Positions 15,298-26,423 of a stretch of DNA of 64,000 bases are shown piece by piece. The notes under the pieces were generated by a model that saw only the letters and a program-made list of their open reading frames with translations, was not told where the DNA came from and searched no databases. The position numbers and the translations under genes are program-made. This stretch comes from Haliotis asinina (Eukaryota > Mollusca > Gastropoda > Lepetellida > Haliotidae), in the NCBI RefSeq assembly GCF_037392515.1, contig NC_090290.1, positions 57,238,753 through 57,302,752 of the forward strand, read 5' to 3'. How positions within the stretch are numbered: the first letter of the stretch is position 1; the number at the start of each line of letters is the position of its first letter.

Positions 15298-17263
15298 TTA
15301 CCGGTTTCTTCTTATAGTCATAATGCGACCCCTTGGTAGCTACTAGTTTCTGCGTGAAAGTTATTATTTTTACAACTATCGTTTATAATGACGCTAAGTC
15401 TAATTTAAAAATGGGCATTTAAATAGTGTCCTTTGTGATACAATGTCATCGCACATTAATTTGCGTGAAGCCATGGTCTGTTCGCTTTGGACTTTGGACT
15501 GTATTGCTCATTTTTGCACCAATCTCTCCTCAGTAAAGTCCTTACATTTCGCGTCTTACACTCAATTGATCAAATCTGTTTTAGTTAAGGACTGTACAAA
15601 TGAACATGTTCTATGTAGAGCAGGGCCCTTTCGAGGTGGGGCAGTTTTCAAACACTTTATATTGTAACCAGTGAAGGGACTCGACACATTAGTAACATTG
15701 TTCTTATAATATTTTATGTATCTTGATGTTTCCATTGTGATTAACCGTTTCGACATTGTCATATATGTATCTTTCAAAGTGGGGGCGGTGCTTGTGTGGT
15801 CAAGTCATGTTTTAATTATCATAACTTTCATAGTTTATACGTTTCAAGTTTAAGTACATGTATATGGTTAATATATAGTGTATAGGTGTCAGCTTTTATG
15901 TGTACAAATAAAATATATCAAACCCTCTCAGTTAAATGTATCCATGCACCCATAAATCACTCAAATTAACAATAGCCACTCTACTGGGTCAGGCCAGGTT
16001 CTGACCCATGCGCTTACACTCTGCACATGTTCTTTTGTCCTACTGGCTCAGTTTATCTGGTCAGCTTGCCACCTATTGTCTGCTAAGTTTTAAAGGTTAG
16101 TGTCATACATAGCTTGTTGGCAGTCAACACAGATAATTTAAAGAGGAGGATCAGATCAGGATATTGGATGTTTTGTGGAACATTTCTGGGGTTTAATGAG
16201 TTTATTTATCAGGTTAGTACATATATTGTATATGCATTTATGGTATTGTATATAGTGTACTCCTTACAGAAGTGTTATATTATTACTTCTTTGACTAAAG
16301 TTCCATAACTAAATGCATCTATTGTTCTCCAACTATCAGTACAGTCGGTTGGATGTGTAATTTAAGTGAAACTTATATCAATTACCTATTTACATTAATT
16401 ATGGCATATGCAGTTGGTCTTTACCAGTCTAAAACTAACTAGACAAAATTAACACATGGTGTGAATGTGTGTGAATCGTGTGAGTGTGATATGAAATGGT
16501 GAGCGTAGGTGTGAGATTTGTTGATTTTATTATAACGTACCTTACATGCCATTATTAGTAGTATCAAGGTTGTGTCTTAATTTTCTTAGAATGATCTGCG
16601 ACTATACGACTGCATGAGTGGTTGTATTCACTCATTTCCACACAGTGGTAAGTGTACCTTATAGGACCTTATAAGTAATAAACTTTATGCATTTTCCTCA
16701 GGTATATGTGTGATATATTTATTGAATATCCTAAATGATTTATGTATGTATGAAATCTTTCATGTTGCTATTTATATTTTCAAATGTATTTTTGCTAGTG
16801 CATTATCAGGGCTAGCTGTATGAATATATGGAAAGTGTAATACTCCTATATGTATGCCAAGTTATGAATGCTATGCTCAAATATTTAGTTACATGTATGT
16901 ATGTTTTCAGGGTGACTTCAACCGTTCATTTTAACTGGAATAAATGGTTGTCAACTGTAACCACCAGTAGCGTTGTGTTGGGTGCATCCCTCCACCAACA
17001 TTAACCCCTACCCGCTACTACACTTGTTGCTGCTGTGATGGTCCCTGTTACAATTAGTCTTTAGTAACACATGCTTGTCTCAACTAGTAAAGATCTGTAT
17101 TAATAGCAATCTTCAGTGACCCATGCTTAGCTCAACCAGTGAAGATCCATATGAGAATTAGTATTCGGTAACCCAACGCCATGTCGCTGATGGCGAGGTG
17201 AAACAACCAAGCAGCTATAGCTAATATACATTTATAACTATTCATTGGTTACAAACAGGAGGC
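15298..17263. other. No recognisable gene; weak tandem duplication near 17.1 kb
   Basis: Only short, unsupported open frames. Between about 17050 and 17180 two imperfect copies of a roughly 65-base unit are present ('acaattagtctttagtaacacatgctt...' and 'agcaatcttcagtgacccatgctt...'), with a partial third. Nothing else is supported. Confidence 0.45.
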
Positions 17264-17888
17264 TGTTATTATTAAGAATTTGTCGTGACAAACGATGTAG
17301 GAAATCCCCCATGAACCAGCAAAACAGACCTTCAAATTCTGTATTATTTAGGCAAAGAGAGCATGGTATACAAGCTCACGAGCCAATTTCACAATACCGA
17401 TTTCAATTAATACAAATGAGAAAAAAATCTAAGGCAGTGGGTCACAAAATATATTGTATCAAAGTCACCAAAGCCTTAGTGTGAGAGAGAAACAGCTGTG
17501 CAGAATGTAACACAGTGAGCGGTCTGACGGCGGCTAGGAAGGTCGAACGTTGGCAGCGATTGATGATATGGTGTAAACTCCAGTAATGTCCGTGTCGCAG
17601 CACGGCAACCAACCTTTTATATATTCAGTCATTCACCGAAAGTTCGGGCACATACGACCATCGCCAACACTGTAGAAATCTCTAGCAGTCTCCCGGAAGT
17701 ATCAAACAGAAAATCAAAGTAGATAATTTCCGGAAAACCAGAATCCTAAAAGTGTTGACCATCTATTATACGAAAATGTGACCCATCATAATATATTATT
17801 CAAAACACTAAACGTTGTGACCCAATAATAATTATTACTTAATTAATAAAAAAATATAAAGAAAATACACACTCGTAACAAGGTATAC
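17264..17888 (-). repeat. LTR-like dispersed repeat, copy 1
   Basis: Read on the minus strand this 0.62-kb unit starts 'TGTTACGAGTGTGTATTTTC' and ends '...ATTCTTAATAATAACA', i.e. TG...CA, and contains a TATA motif (TATATAAAA, about 17615-17624). It aligns over its full length with 35511-36173 on the plus strand, including 'gacccat(c/t)ataa', 'gttgaccatctatta' and 'aaagttcgg'. A solo LTR of a Gypsy-like element is the simplest reading: terminal dinucleotides and a TATA box at the expected internal place, no internal coding region. Precise ends and target duplications could not be fixed, so a non-LTR explanation remains open. Confidence 0.5.
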
Positions 17889-18123
17889 ATACAAGTTTTA
17901 TCTAATTGTAGTACAGAGAGGGGCGATATTTCGTCTTATTATCATGCTGCGGGCGCGTGTATTTAAAAAGCAAAATTTTGTCAGCTTACGGAGATGAGTC
18001 CACCACTCACCTCCAAAAGAAACTTGGAAAATGGAGTCATAATGTCGTGGTTTTGCGAGAACGGATTCATCATACACTACAAGCAAGAATTTTGGGAACA
18101 CTCTAAAATAGTCATACATAAAC

Positions 18124-18188
18124 TTAAAAATGGTGAGGTCATTGATACGCTGAGGTCATTGATACTCTGAGGTCATTGATACGCTGAG
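18124..18188. repeat. Short tandem repeat, three copies of about 20 bp
   Basis: The unit 'gaggtcattgatac(g/t)ct' occurs three times in a row, followed by a partial 'gaggtaagtg'. No function is evident. Confidence 0.8.
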
Positions 18189-18867
18189 GTAAGTGAAAAA
18201 AATATACATGTAATTGTGTGCTCAATGGGCATGTTGGAACATTCAGTGAAGCTGATTCATTATTCCTTGAGTTTGACTAAAATGAAATATTCTCGAAAAA
18301 ACGACGAAAAAAACAAGGGTACTGAAAAACAGCAGCACCATGTTTGATTCAAACTCCCAAGCACAACAGCCTATTGCAAGTGGAAGACTGACTACTCATA
18401 CAGCTTGTGGCAACTGGGCACTGGACCGATATAAATAGATTCCGAAATATCTGAACATGTGCAGTGCACGTATGTAGGGAAACACGTGATGTTACCAGTA
18501 TTTAAACACATGCAGTGCTTGTATATAGCGAAACCCATATGCATTGTTCGTATGCAAAATTGTTCTAACAAATACACTTCATAACAATTCATTTATGTAG
18601 CGCCTAGTGTCCACCTGACTAGTTGCTCACAGGATGCATGTTCTCAGAATCTGATAATTATTACCCCGGATTACCCAAGCTGCCCCTTAGGCGCTAGAAG
18701 CTTATACACATGTTGTCAACAGAGGCAATCCTGGACAAACTCACTTGCCTAAACTGAGACCACAGTTATCACTGTGGGCAGGACTGACGTCCAAGAAACT
18801 ATTAGGAGTCAAGCTGCCACACATGGTCACCCATCAAGGCACTGTCAAAGCTCGACGCTGCTTACCT

Positions 18868-18962
18868 TCAACTGATTGTGACCTGAGCTCTATAGCTACG
18901 CACAAGTCCACAACGTCAACTGATTGTGACCTGAGCTCTACGCACAAGTCCACAACGTCAAC
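18868..18962. repeat. Tandem duplication of about 50 bp
   Basis: 'caactgattgtgacctgagc' followed by a constant 'acgcacaagtccacaacgtc' occurs twice in succession; the first copy carries an extra 'tatagc'. The open frame across it has no recognisable protein features. Confidence 0.85.
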
Positions 18963-19570
18963 ACTTCCACATTTAATGTGTTACTCTAAAGGCAAAATTT
19001 CACAAAATTTTGCCCTGTGTTGTATACCTCGGGGCACGTGCACTAATTCTAACTTCCTATTGGCGTATCATCCATTACGCCTTGTCAACGACCGAAAACT
19101 GAATCTTTGAGGGAACATAGAAAAACATAGAAAACTTGCCATCTTTGCATGTAAATAATTGCTTCGTACATCGAAAACCGTCGCATGTGGTGTTGTTTCT
19201 GCGGTTTCATTCCGCCGCGACAGATTACAACTTTGGGTTTTCAGTGATGATAGTTTCTTTAACAACTTGTTTGGTGGAGTCCGGAAAATTTTCAAATATA
19301 AGAAAGCTGTTGGGTACTAGTAAATGATAAACGGGCTGCCAATCTCTATTCTCGACGTCCATATTGTGACTTGACATTCTGTATACCCATGCTTTGGAAC
19401 GGCACACATCTTAACCATCTTACCATATAATGTTCTTTTGTAGTGCCCTGAAGAAACAATGTGAACTTTCTTTTTGACTCAGTATATTTATGTGGCAATT
19501 TTGTGCAATGATAAAATGTATTTGCAATTCATCGGTCCCTTTACCCAAACGGACTTAACAGAAGTTAATT
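18963..19570. other. No recognisable gene
   Basis: Short open frames on both strands without recognisable features. Nothing supported between the duplication at 18.9 kb and the SINE fragment at 19.57 kb. Confidence 0.45.
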
Positions 19571-19608
19571 CCAGATTCGATTATTTACAGAACGCTGCCA
19601 TAGAGCTG
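19571..19608 (+). repeat. SINE fragment cut by the LINE 3' end
   Basis: 'gattcgattatttacagaac' followed by 'gctgccatagagctgg' matches the internal part of the abalone-type SINE (elsewhere, on the other strand, 'ccagctatat...ctgtaaataatcgagtctgg'). It stops abruptly where the LINE tail (gtgagtgagtgag, minus-strand 3' end) begins, so it is probably the target into which the LINE or a rearrangement landed. Confidence 0.6.
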
Positions 19609-20188
19609 GGTGAGTGAGTGAGTTAACATTTAATGTCACATCGGCAATATTTCAGCCATATCGTGACGGGAACTTAACACTGAAATGGAATATATGTGTA
19701 ATGTAAAAACCTGTTAACAAAGGACAGTAAAAACACTAGAATATCACAGACATGAATGTAAAACCAGCATGAAAAACTAAAACATTGTAATTAAAGAAGA
19801 CAATACATTATAAAACACGGGCTATAGATCGCCAACAACAGAAGGTAGATCACCATACTAGGGACCATGGGGACTTACAGTACCTTTGCTACCTGCATGG
19901 ACCCTAGTTGGATTTACACCATCCCTTCAAGCTGCTGGCGAGTGTACGAAATGCTAGCCAAATTTAAAATGACAAGAATACTACGATTAAAAACCTGGTA
20001 AACTTAAATTTACATCAAATGTTTTGGGACTTACGTACCCTCTCAAGAGGACAATAATTTTACAATACTTCAACCCCCTTTGAGGGTACAGCCACTAACA
20101 ATGCAATTGCAAATTACTAATCTAAGCTAACAATGATTTAAAATACGTCTATTTACAGAACATACTACTCAAAATTCAGCCAAAAAAA

Positions 20189-22876
20189 TCAATTCCTTCT
20201 TAAAAAACCAATCACTAAATGAGAAGCAACAGTGGTGAAAAGATCCTTGATGGTTCTGACATTGAAATATCTATCCCTTGTGATGGAGAATTCAACACAG
20301 TCAAGCAGAATGTGCTTGACTGTAACTCTCTCATCACAAGGGATACAAAATGGAGGATCCTCACCTTTTAACAGGTACGCATGAGTATATCTAGTGTGGC
20401 CAATACGACATCGTCGTAAAATAACCTCTTCAAATCTGGACTGACAACCCAAGTGTGTATAACCAATGTAAGGTTTTATCTCATGTAATTTATTGATGCC
20501 CACTTGGGTGTCCCACTTCTTTTGCATCAGATCACGGATATAAAATCTAATGGTGGCTTTGTAATCACTATAAGCAATAAGAAGTTGTGTCACAGATTTG
20601 TTGAGTGCTGCTTTAGCAGCAAGGTCAGCCAATGTGTTACCAGAGATTCCTACATGGCTGGGTAACCAACAGAAGACGATGTCGCATTGGCCAGTAGTAA
20701 GATCATTATACAATTCAATAATTTCTAGTAAAAGTGGATGTTTGCAAGAAATATTTTTAATAGCCTGAAGGCAAGAAAGAGAATCGGAATAGATTATATA
20801 TTGTTTACGTTTAGGGTGTCTTTGAATATATTTAAGAGCTGTTAATATGGCGTTAGCTTCAGCGGTAAAAATAGAACTATGATCTGGTAATCTAGAAGAT
20901 ATTGTTCCGGATCCAATGACAGTGGCACAAGCCACTGCGCCACCGTCCTTGGATCCATCTGTAAATAAGGGTTTGTAATTGCTATACTTATGTTTTAATT
21001 GATGATATTCTTGTTTATATTGTAAGTAATTTGTTTCTGATTTTTTAAATGATGTTAATGTTAGGTCCACTTGTGGCCTAACCAACTGCCAAGGAGGAGA
21101 AGAAAGAAGACGGGAAGGTGATATACCGTCCAGCTCAATACCGGCAGAAGAAATAAATGGTTTAATTCTGTGCCCAAGAGGTGGAACAAGAGAAGATTTT
21201 TTGTTATACAAATCCTCATAAAGGGGATTGAACACACAGTTAAAGGCAGGGTTACATTCATTAGAATATAATTTAGTAATGTATTGTAAAGACAGTTTTA
21301 TACGACGTTGAGTAAGAGATGGTTCATCGGCCTCAACGTAGAGACTATCAATAGGTGAAGTTCTGAAAGACCCAAGACAAAGTCTTAAGCCTTGATGGAG
21401 GACAGAATCAAGACGTTTAAGGTTGCTTTTGCAGGCGTCACCACATACGATGGAGCCATAATCGAGTTTAGAACGTACGAGTGATCGATATAGGTGCAAG
21501 TCAAGCGCCTTCAGGCATTTAGTTTTAAGGGACTTGATATGAGGCAGAAATGTTAAATGGGAGTCAAAGATTAGGCCCAAGAACTTGGCCTCCTTTACAA
21601 CTTTGATGGGAGTGCCATCTAGAGATAGTTCAGGGTCCTTATGTGGTTTATATTTTCTGCAAAAATGTATACAATTAGTTTTGGATTTAGAAAATTTAAA
21701 GCCGTTTTCAAGACACCATTTATTTATTTTGTTTAAACAAAGCTGCAGTTGCCGTTCAATAGTATGCATATTTTTACCACGACAAGAAATATTAAAATGA
21801 TCCACAAATAACGACCCATCAATTGAATCGTTTAAACCTTTTGATAAACTATTTATCTTTATGCTAAAAAGTGTGACAGACAAAATACTGCCTTGTGAAA
21901 CACCCTGATCCTGATTGTAATGATCAGACAGGGTAGAACCCACTCGAACTTGAAACTGTCTGTCATTTAAAAAGTTGGCTTTAAATTGAGGTAAACGACC
22001 TCGCAAGCCTAAGTCATGTAAGTCTTTTAAAATACCATATTTCCAAGTTGTGTCATATGCTTTTTCGAGATAAAAAAAGATAGACACAGCATGTTCTTTA
22101 TTAATTAGTGCATTTTCAACAAATGATTCTAAACGCACTAAGTGATCGATAGTACTTCTGTTTTTACGGAAACCACACTGTATATCAGTTATAAGGTTAT
22201 TTGTTTCCAAGTACCAAACAAGTCGATTATTTATCATGCGTTCCATGGTCTTGCAAACACAGCTAGTTAACGAAATCGGCCGATAATTGGATGGATCGGT
22301 ATGATCACGTCCAGGTTTAGGTATTGGTACTACTATGGCGTCACGCCATGATGGAGGAAAGTTACCCGATGTCCAAATATCATCAAAAATATTTAGGAGA
22401 GTTTCTAGGCAGTATTCTGGTAAGTGCTTCAGGAGTTGATAATGTATGTTATCAGCTCCTGTAGCAGTGTCATGAGCTTGATCAAGAGCAGTATGGAGTT
22501 CATGAATAGAAAACGTTTCATTATACTCTTCCCCATTATCAGAATTGAAATTAATAGTTTTCTTTTCTTCTTGTTTTTGATATTGCTGGAATTTTGGTAC
22601 ATAATTTGAAGAGGAAGAATGTTTAGAAAGGGTTTCACCTAGTGTATTAGCAATATCTGATTTATCAGTAAGCAATTGATCTCCATGTTTAAGATGATGG
22701 ACAGTAGATTTAGTACCTTCACCTTTGATTTTCTGGATCATGTTCCATACCTTGGACATGGGGGTCCGAGATTTTATTTTGGATACATAATTTTGCCACG
22801 ATTGGCGTCTATTTTGTGTAAAGGTACGCCGTGCTTTAGCATTTACAATTTTAAATTTATTTAAATTATGCACCAT
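20189..22876 (-). pseudogene. LINE ORF2, reverse transcriptase-RNase H part (895-codon open frame)
   Basis: This codes for the reverse transcriptase and RNase H end of the LINE ORF2. Visible blocks: 'IVVPIPKPGRDHTDPSNYRP' (residues 181-200), 'GFRKNRST', 'GVSQGS', the thumb region, then an RNase H fold with D640, E673, D698, H741 and D751 in 'FTDGS', 'TAEANAIL', 'YSDSLS' and 'LPSHVGISGNTLADLAAK'. RNase H residues are intact. The reverse transcriptase is not: motif A reads FFYLEKAYD with Tyr269 where Asp is expected, and the FxDD box reads FVDH with His360 where the second Asp is expected. The ATG at 22876 is only the first Met after the in-frame TAA at 23014-23012; the frame itself continues upstream into the endonuclease. 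The long open frame therefore encodes a catalytically dead enzyme. Confidence 0.9.
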
Positions 22877-23011
22877 GGGATGGCGACGGAAATAATGTTC
22901 TGCTTTTTTCCTTGCCTTCCTAGCTTGTTTGCACTCATCGTTGAACCATAGTTTTCTTATGTGTGGAACTGCAGAGGACTTTGGTATACATTCATCAGCT
23001 ATAGATTTTAG

Positions 23012-23830
23012 TTATTCAGAAAACCTTTTGATAGCGTCAGGGACATCAATAAAATATTCAGGTTGAAGCCTGGCATCACACAACGTTTCATATAAAGGCC
23101 AGTCAGCCTTTTTAAAATTCCATCTTGATGATGGAGGAACATCAGATGGTGTTACAGATTTCAGTATAGTAGGAAAATGATCACTTCCACAGAGGTCATT
23201 GTGGACTGACCATTCGAATTCATTTAGTAAGTTGGAGTCAGTTAATGACAAATCAAGAGCTGTATATGTTCCTGTGCCAGGATGTAAATATGTATTGGTA
23301 CCATCATTACATATACATAAATTATTATTTGAAATGAAATCCTCCAGAAGCTGACCTTTAGTGTTCGTGATTACACCACCCCAAAGTGGGTTGTGCCCAT
23401 TTAAATCACCCATGAGTATACATGGTTTGGGTAATTGATCGTAGAGTGTTTGTAGATCAGCCTGCATAAGAGTTGATGAAGACGGAATGTACAATGAACA
23501 TAAAGTAAGCGTAATGTTCAAAGTCATTCGCACTGCAACGGCTTGAAGATTAGTTTTGAATTTTACAGGACTGTGAATAACACCATGTCTTACAAGGATT
23601 GAAGATCCTCCAGTGGCTCTATCACCAGGTGGGGAAAAGTGATGATATGCATGCATTATATTGACGTAAGTTAAAAGTATTTGTCTGCTTTAGATACGTT
23701 TCTTGCAAGCAGAATGCTGATGGTGTAAAGTCTTGGACTAAAAGGTGAAGCTCATTAAGATTAGTCGTTAGGCCCTGCAATTCCACTGAATAATATATGA
23801 AGAAACTATTTCTTTGGGGGATTTATTGGG
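23012..23830 (-). pseudogene. LINE ORF2, apurinic-type endonuclease part, broken
   Basis: The minus strand carries an endonuclease-reverse transcriptase amino end: 'IQWNC' near 23800, 'LQETYLKQT', then 'GDRATGGSSILVRHG', 'MGDLNGHNPLWGG' (Asn/Asp of the EEP nuclease fold) and 'GSDHFPTI' (catalytic Asp-His pair). Nicking of target DNA is the family's role. Breaks: one base is missing just after the IQWNC block; a 4-base TGCA duplication at about 23650 (reading GCATGCAT) shifts frame before the GDRATGG block; and TAA at 23014-23012 separates it from the reverse transcriptase, with the 45 codons between the stop and 22877 still in the same frame. Confidence 0.8.
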
Positions 23831-23913
23831 GATCTACCCCTTGATTTCCTAGAGGGCGACAAGCTATGTGCCCTACTTTGGATGTTTTCGGACACATCCA
23901 TGACTTCTAAGGA

Positions 23914-25002
23914 TCAAAACTTATTAAAAAGTTTGATGGTATCATTTGAACCTTTGGAGGTTCTGCTGCTTTGACATTTTTGTATGTCATTTTTGGTTTT
24001 GATGTTATTTTTGGTAATATCTTTCCCATTATTTTGTGATTGAGGCTTAGGCATAGGCAGTGATGATGAGGACGATTGTTCTTGAGAAGATGACCGTGAT
24101 TGAAATGGAGCAAGTGTTTTTGGAAGTGATTTAGCGGTCTGGGTCGACTGGTTGGGTGTGTATATTTCAGGTTTCTCTGTATCCACCCATGTCAGATCAG
24201 TTTGGCACTCCATTGACGAAGTGGATACAGTTGCTTTGTGACTGGCGGCAGAGGGTATTCTCGTAACTGAGGCATAAGAAGTGGTCGGGTGTGTTGGGGA
24301 AAGAACAAGTTTCTTGGCATCAGCAAAACTAACATTTTGCGTGATCTTAATTTTGTTTATTTCCATTTGTTGAATCCAGATGGGACATTGTTTCGAGAAA
24401 GATGAATGTGTCCCAGAGCAGTTTGCACATTTTCTAATGTTGTTATTGCAATCCTCAGTAACATGAGTTTTCTCACTGCAATGAGCGCATGTTACCGAGT
24501 TAGTACATGTAGTGACACCGTGTCCATACTTTTGACATTTGAAACATCTCAGTGGATTGGGAATATAGGTATCAACACTGAGATTGCAATATCCTGCTCT
24601 AACTGATTTTGGAATGGTTGGTGAAGAAAAATGGAAAAGGTAAGTATTAGTAGGTTTTGTTTCAGAGTTTATTCGTGTTGTAAATCTTTTGACAAAAATC
24701 ACTCCTTGCTCTTTCATTTCTGCCGCTATATCAAGTTCTAACATATCAGAAAACAGTCGATCTCTGTCTCTGACAATCCCTTTGCTCGTATTCAGCGTCC
24801 TGTGAGGGGAAATTGAGGCCGGAACTCCAACGAACAACTCGGTAGACATCAGGTTGGTGGATTGTTGTTTCCGATTACACTCTATAAGGAGAGAGCCTGA
24901 ACGTAATCGCCTGACATTTCTGACCTCACCCGCAATACCAGGTATACCTTTTGATACTGCAAAAGGATTTAATTTAATAGGTGATTTGTCAAGAGTTTCC
25001 AT
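23914..25002 (-). CDS. LINE ORF1, nucleic-acid-binding protein with three zinc knuckles (362 aa)
   Basis: An uninterrupted 362-residue frame. The N-terminal half (about 30-130) is compatible with an RRM-like fold seen in ORF1 proteins of I-type LINEs. Three Cys-His clusters follow: residues 153-166 (CFKCQKYGHGVTTC, classical CCHC), 172-185 (CAHCSEKTHVTEDC) and 192-206 (CANCSGTHSSFSKQC). The C-terminal 150 residues are Ser/Thr/Gln-rich and probably disordered. Such proteins coat the element RNA and chaperone nucleic acid during target-primed reverse transcription. The start is chosen because the second copy at 55103 begins in the same place (IETPYKTPLKLNPFAV against METLDKSPIKLNPFAV). Intact itself, but its ORF2 is dead. 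Confidence 0.88.
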   Translation of the reverse strand: METLDKSPIKLNPFAVSKGIPGIAGEVRNVRRLRSGSLLIECNRKQQSTNLMSTELFVGVPASISPHRTLNTSKGIVRDRDRLFSDMLELDIAAEMKEQGVIFVKRFTTRINSETKPTNTYLFHFSSPTIPKSVRAGYCNLSVDTYIPNPLRCFKCQKYGHGVTTCTNSVTCAHCSEKTHVTEDCNNNIRKCANCSGTHSSFSKQCPIWIQQMEINKIKITQNVSFADAKKLVLSPTHPTTSYASVTRIPSAASHKATVSTSSMECQTDLTWVDTEKPEIYTPNQSTQTAKSLPKTLAPFQSRSSSQEQSSSSSLPMPKPQSQNNGKDITKNNIKTKNDIQKCQSSRTSKGSNDTIKLFNKF

Positions 25003-25788
25003 AACGAGAAATCGTGGCCAATATTCATTGAGCTGGACGGTCGAGGCTCATCATCATCATCATAGTCCAGGTGACGTTTGTTTCTTTTTAGGGGGTTGTG
25101 TAAGCCATGGGTAATTTAGTATGGTTCATCATCTGAACTCCCCACCCACCACGGAGTATCACAAGAACAATGCTAAAAACAAGTGGGCCTCCGACTTGCA
25201 GCACCAAGGAGACTCAGATGATATACTCTAGCGGAAGAATTATAAATAACTAATCCACCAGATTGGCCCATGAGGCACCGCCTTCTGGCATAAGACTCTA
25301 GGCAAAGTTTAAATACATATTAACATTTTTTCCAATTCCAAATCATTGCACTGAAATAATAAGTCCAAGTCCGAAATCAAACAATTACAAATACGATTTG
25401 TGCATTGACATGTAAACAGTCCATACACAGGGCTTGTCATGACCAGCCGATTGGTTGAACCGGGCCCATTCAACCTCCCGTCTAGGTGAAGTAAGGGTCG
25501 AAGGAGTATGTTGAGCAAAGGGAACGCGGTCACAAGTCCCCAGTGCTCTCAACCCCCAGACTCCCGTCCTCCACCGACACAGGGCCGCAACCCACGGCAA
25601 ACGGGTTGGTGGACCAAATATCTCCCCGGGTCCACTACGGGGGTGTCGGCGAGCTCTTGACTGATGCACACATGTAGCACGGAAGTCCAGCTTACAGTAA
25701 TCTCCTCTGATTGGCTCACCGTGTCACGTGTGATGCACGGGCTTCGCACTAACTAAAGGGACCGTCCGTGTCGTGTTTACATCTCACA
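25003..25788 (-). promoter_or_regulatory. LINE 5' untranslated region
   Basis: Non-coding minus-strand leader that matches the start of LINE copy 2 (54369 onward) in blocks such as 'atatttggtccaccaacccg', 'tgtcggtggagga' and 'gtgatactccgtggtgggtg'. LINE promoters are internal to this region by family knowledge. Unlike copy 2 it holds the unit once, not three times. A short (CAT)n run lies at about 25047-25062. Confidence 0.65.
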
Positions 25789-25818
25789 ATACTCCTTCTT
25801 GTAGTGAACCAGGTGCAA
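25777..25818 (-). pseudogene. Carbonic anhydrase copy A, exon 4 remnant
   Basis: After a splice acceptor (…TTGTTGTAG) the minus strand reads LHLVHYKKEY, the exon holding the third zinc-binding His of alpha-carbonic anhydrases, and matching copy B's LHLSHYKKEY. Homology stops after ten codons (at 25789), and the frame runs into Cys-Glu-Met-stop in LINE sequence. The remaining two thirds of the exon and exons 5-7 are not found in the window. Confidence 0.85.
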
Positions 25819-26275
25819 CTACAACAACGACGGTGATGCTTTATGTTAAACAAGTAACGCATACCTCCCTCCCGCTTACCCACTCCCAAAACTAGGATGA
25901 AATAAAATAAATAAATTACAAAATACCCAAACTAAACAAAAGCAAAACCAGCAACAGCAAAAAGAAATAGGAAGGAAGAAACGAAATAAAAAAAACCCTC
26001 TGGAGTCAACTGTATGTGTTTATCTGTATCCAGAACACGTGTGCATGTATTATTATCGAATAGTCATGATAACAGGTATTCGCGAAAGGCATCAAATGTT
26101 AAGAAAGAAATTATAGAACAGAAAACAGATTCTGTTCCGTAAGACAACAATACAGATAGCTAAATCCAACCCAATTAATACCTTTGTTAATTGTTCTTCA
26201 TTTCATTACATAATTTTGCACTGTCAGTTACTCACAACTGACGAATTATTCCAGTAGGCAATTAAATAGTTTTAC

Positions 26276-26423
26276 CTCCCCATCCATGTGCTTGCCGTTG
26301 ACGAGATGTTCCGAGGGAAAATGGAAGTGCATTGATCCCAGGACATTGATTCCCCGTCAGAGAAAGGGATGTCCTTCGTCACGAGACGTTCGTTTTCAAA
26401 GAAGGCGAGATTCGCACCATGGC
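26276..26423 (-). pseudogene. Carbonic anhydrase copy A, exon 3 with 2-base insertion
   Basis: Acceptor …CGCAG and donor GTAAAA are good. It starts GHGANLAFF, as in copy B. Near 26340-26350 it has two more bases than B, so the frame that starts the exon cannot reach the zinc-ligand block; that block (MHFHFPSEHLVNGK, ending MDGE) is intact in another frame. The final Glu is the conserved residue that copy B has lost. Confidence 0.88.

Larger units (their letters stand above)
19609..25788 (-). mobile_element. Non-LTR retrotransposon, I/Nimb-like, near full length but inactive (LINE copy 1)
   Basis: Order on the minus strand: 5' untranslated region (about 25788-25003), ORF1 (25002-23914), ORF2 with endonuclease (about 23830-23012), reverse transcriptase and RNase H (22876-20189), then a 0.58-kb 3' untranslated region ending in a CACTCACTCAC tail at about 19609. 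Presence of an ORF1 with CCHC knuckles plus an ORF2 whose RNase H follows the reverse transcriptase fits the I superfamily; the precise clade is an inference. Inactivating lesions: frameshifts near 23795 and 23645, a TAA at 23014-23012 and loss of both checked reverse-transcriptase aspartates. The 5' end lies against a carbonic anhydrase exon and the 3' end against a SINE piece, with no target duplication visible, suggesting a deletion accompanied insertion. Confidence 0.85.

Noticed and set aside
20189..22876. Calling the LINE reverse transcriptase functional because the frame is long
   Set aside because: Two metal-binding aspartates are replaced and the upstream endonuclease is broken.
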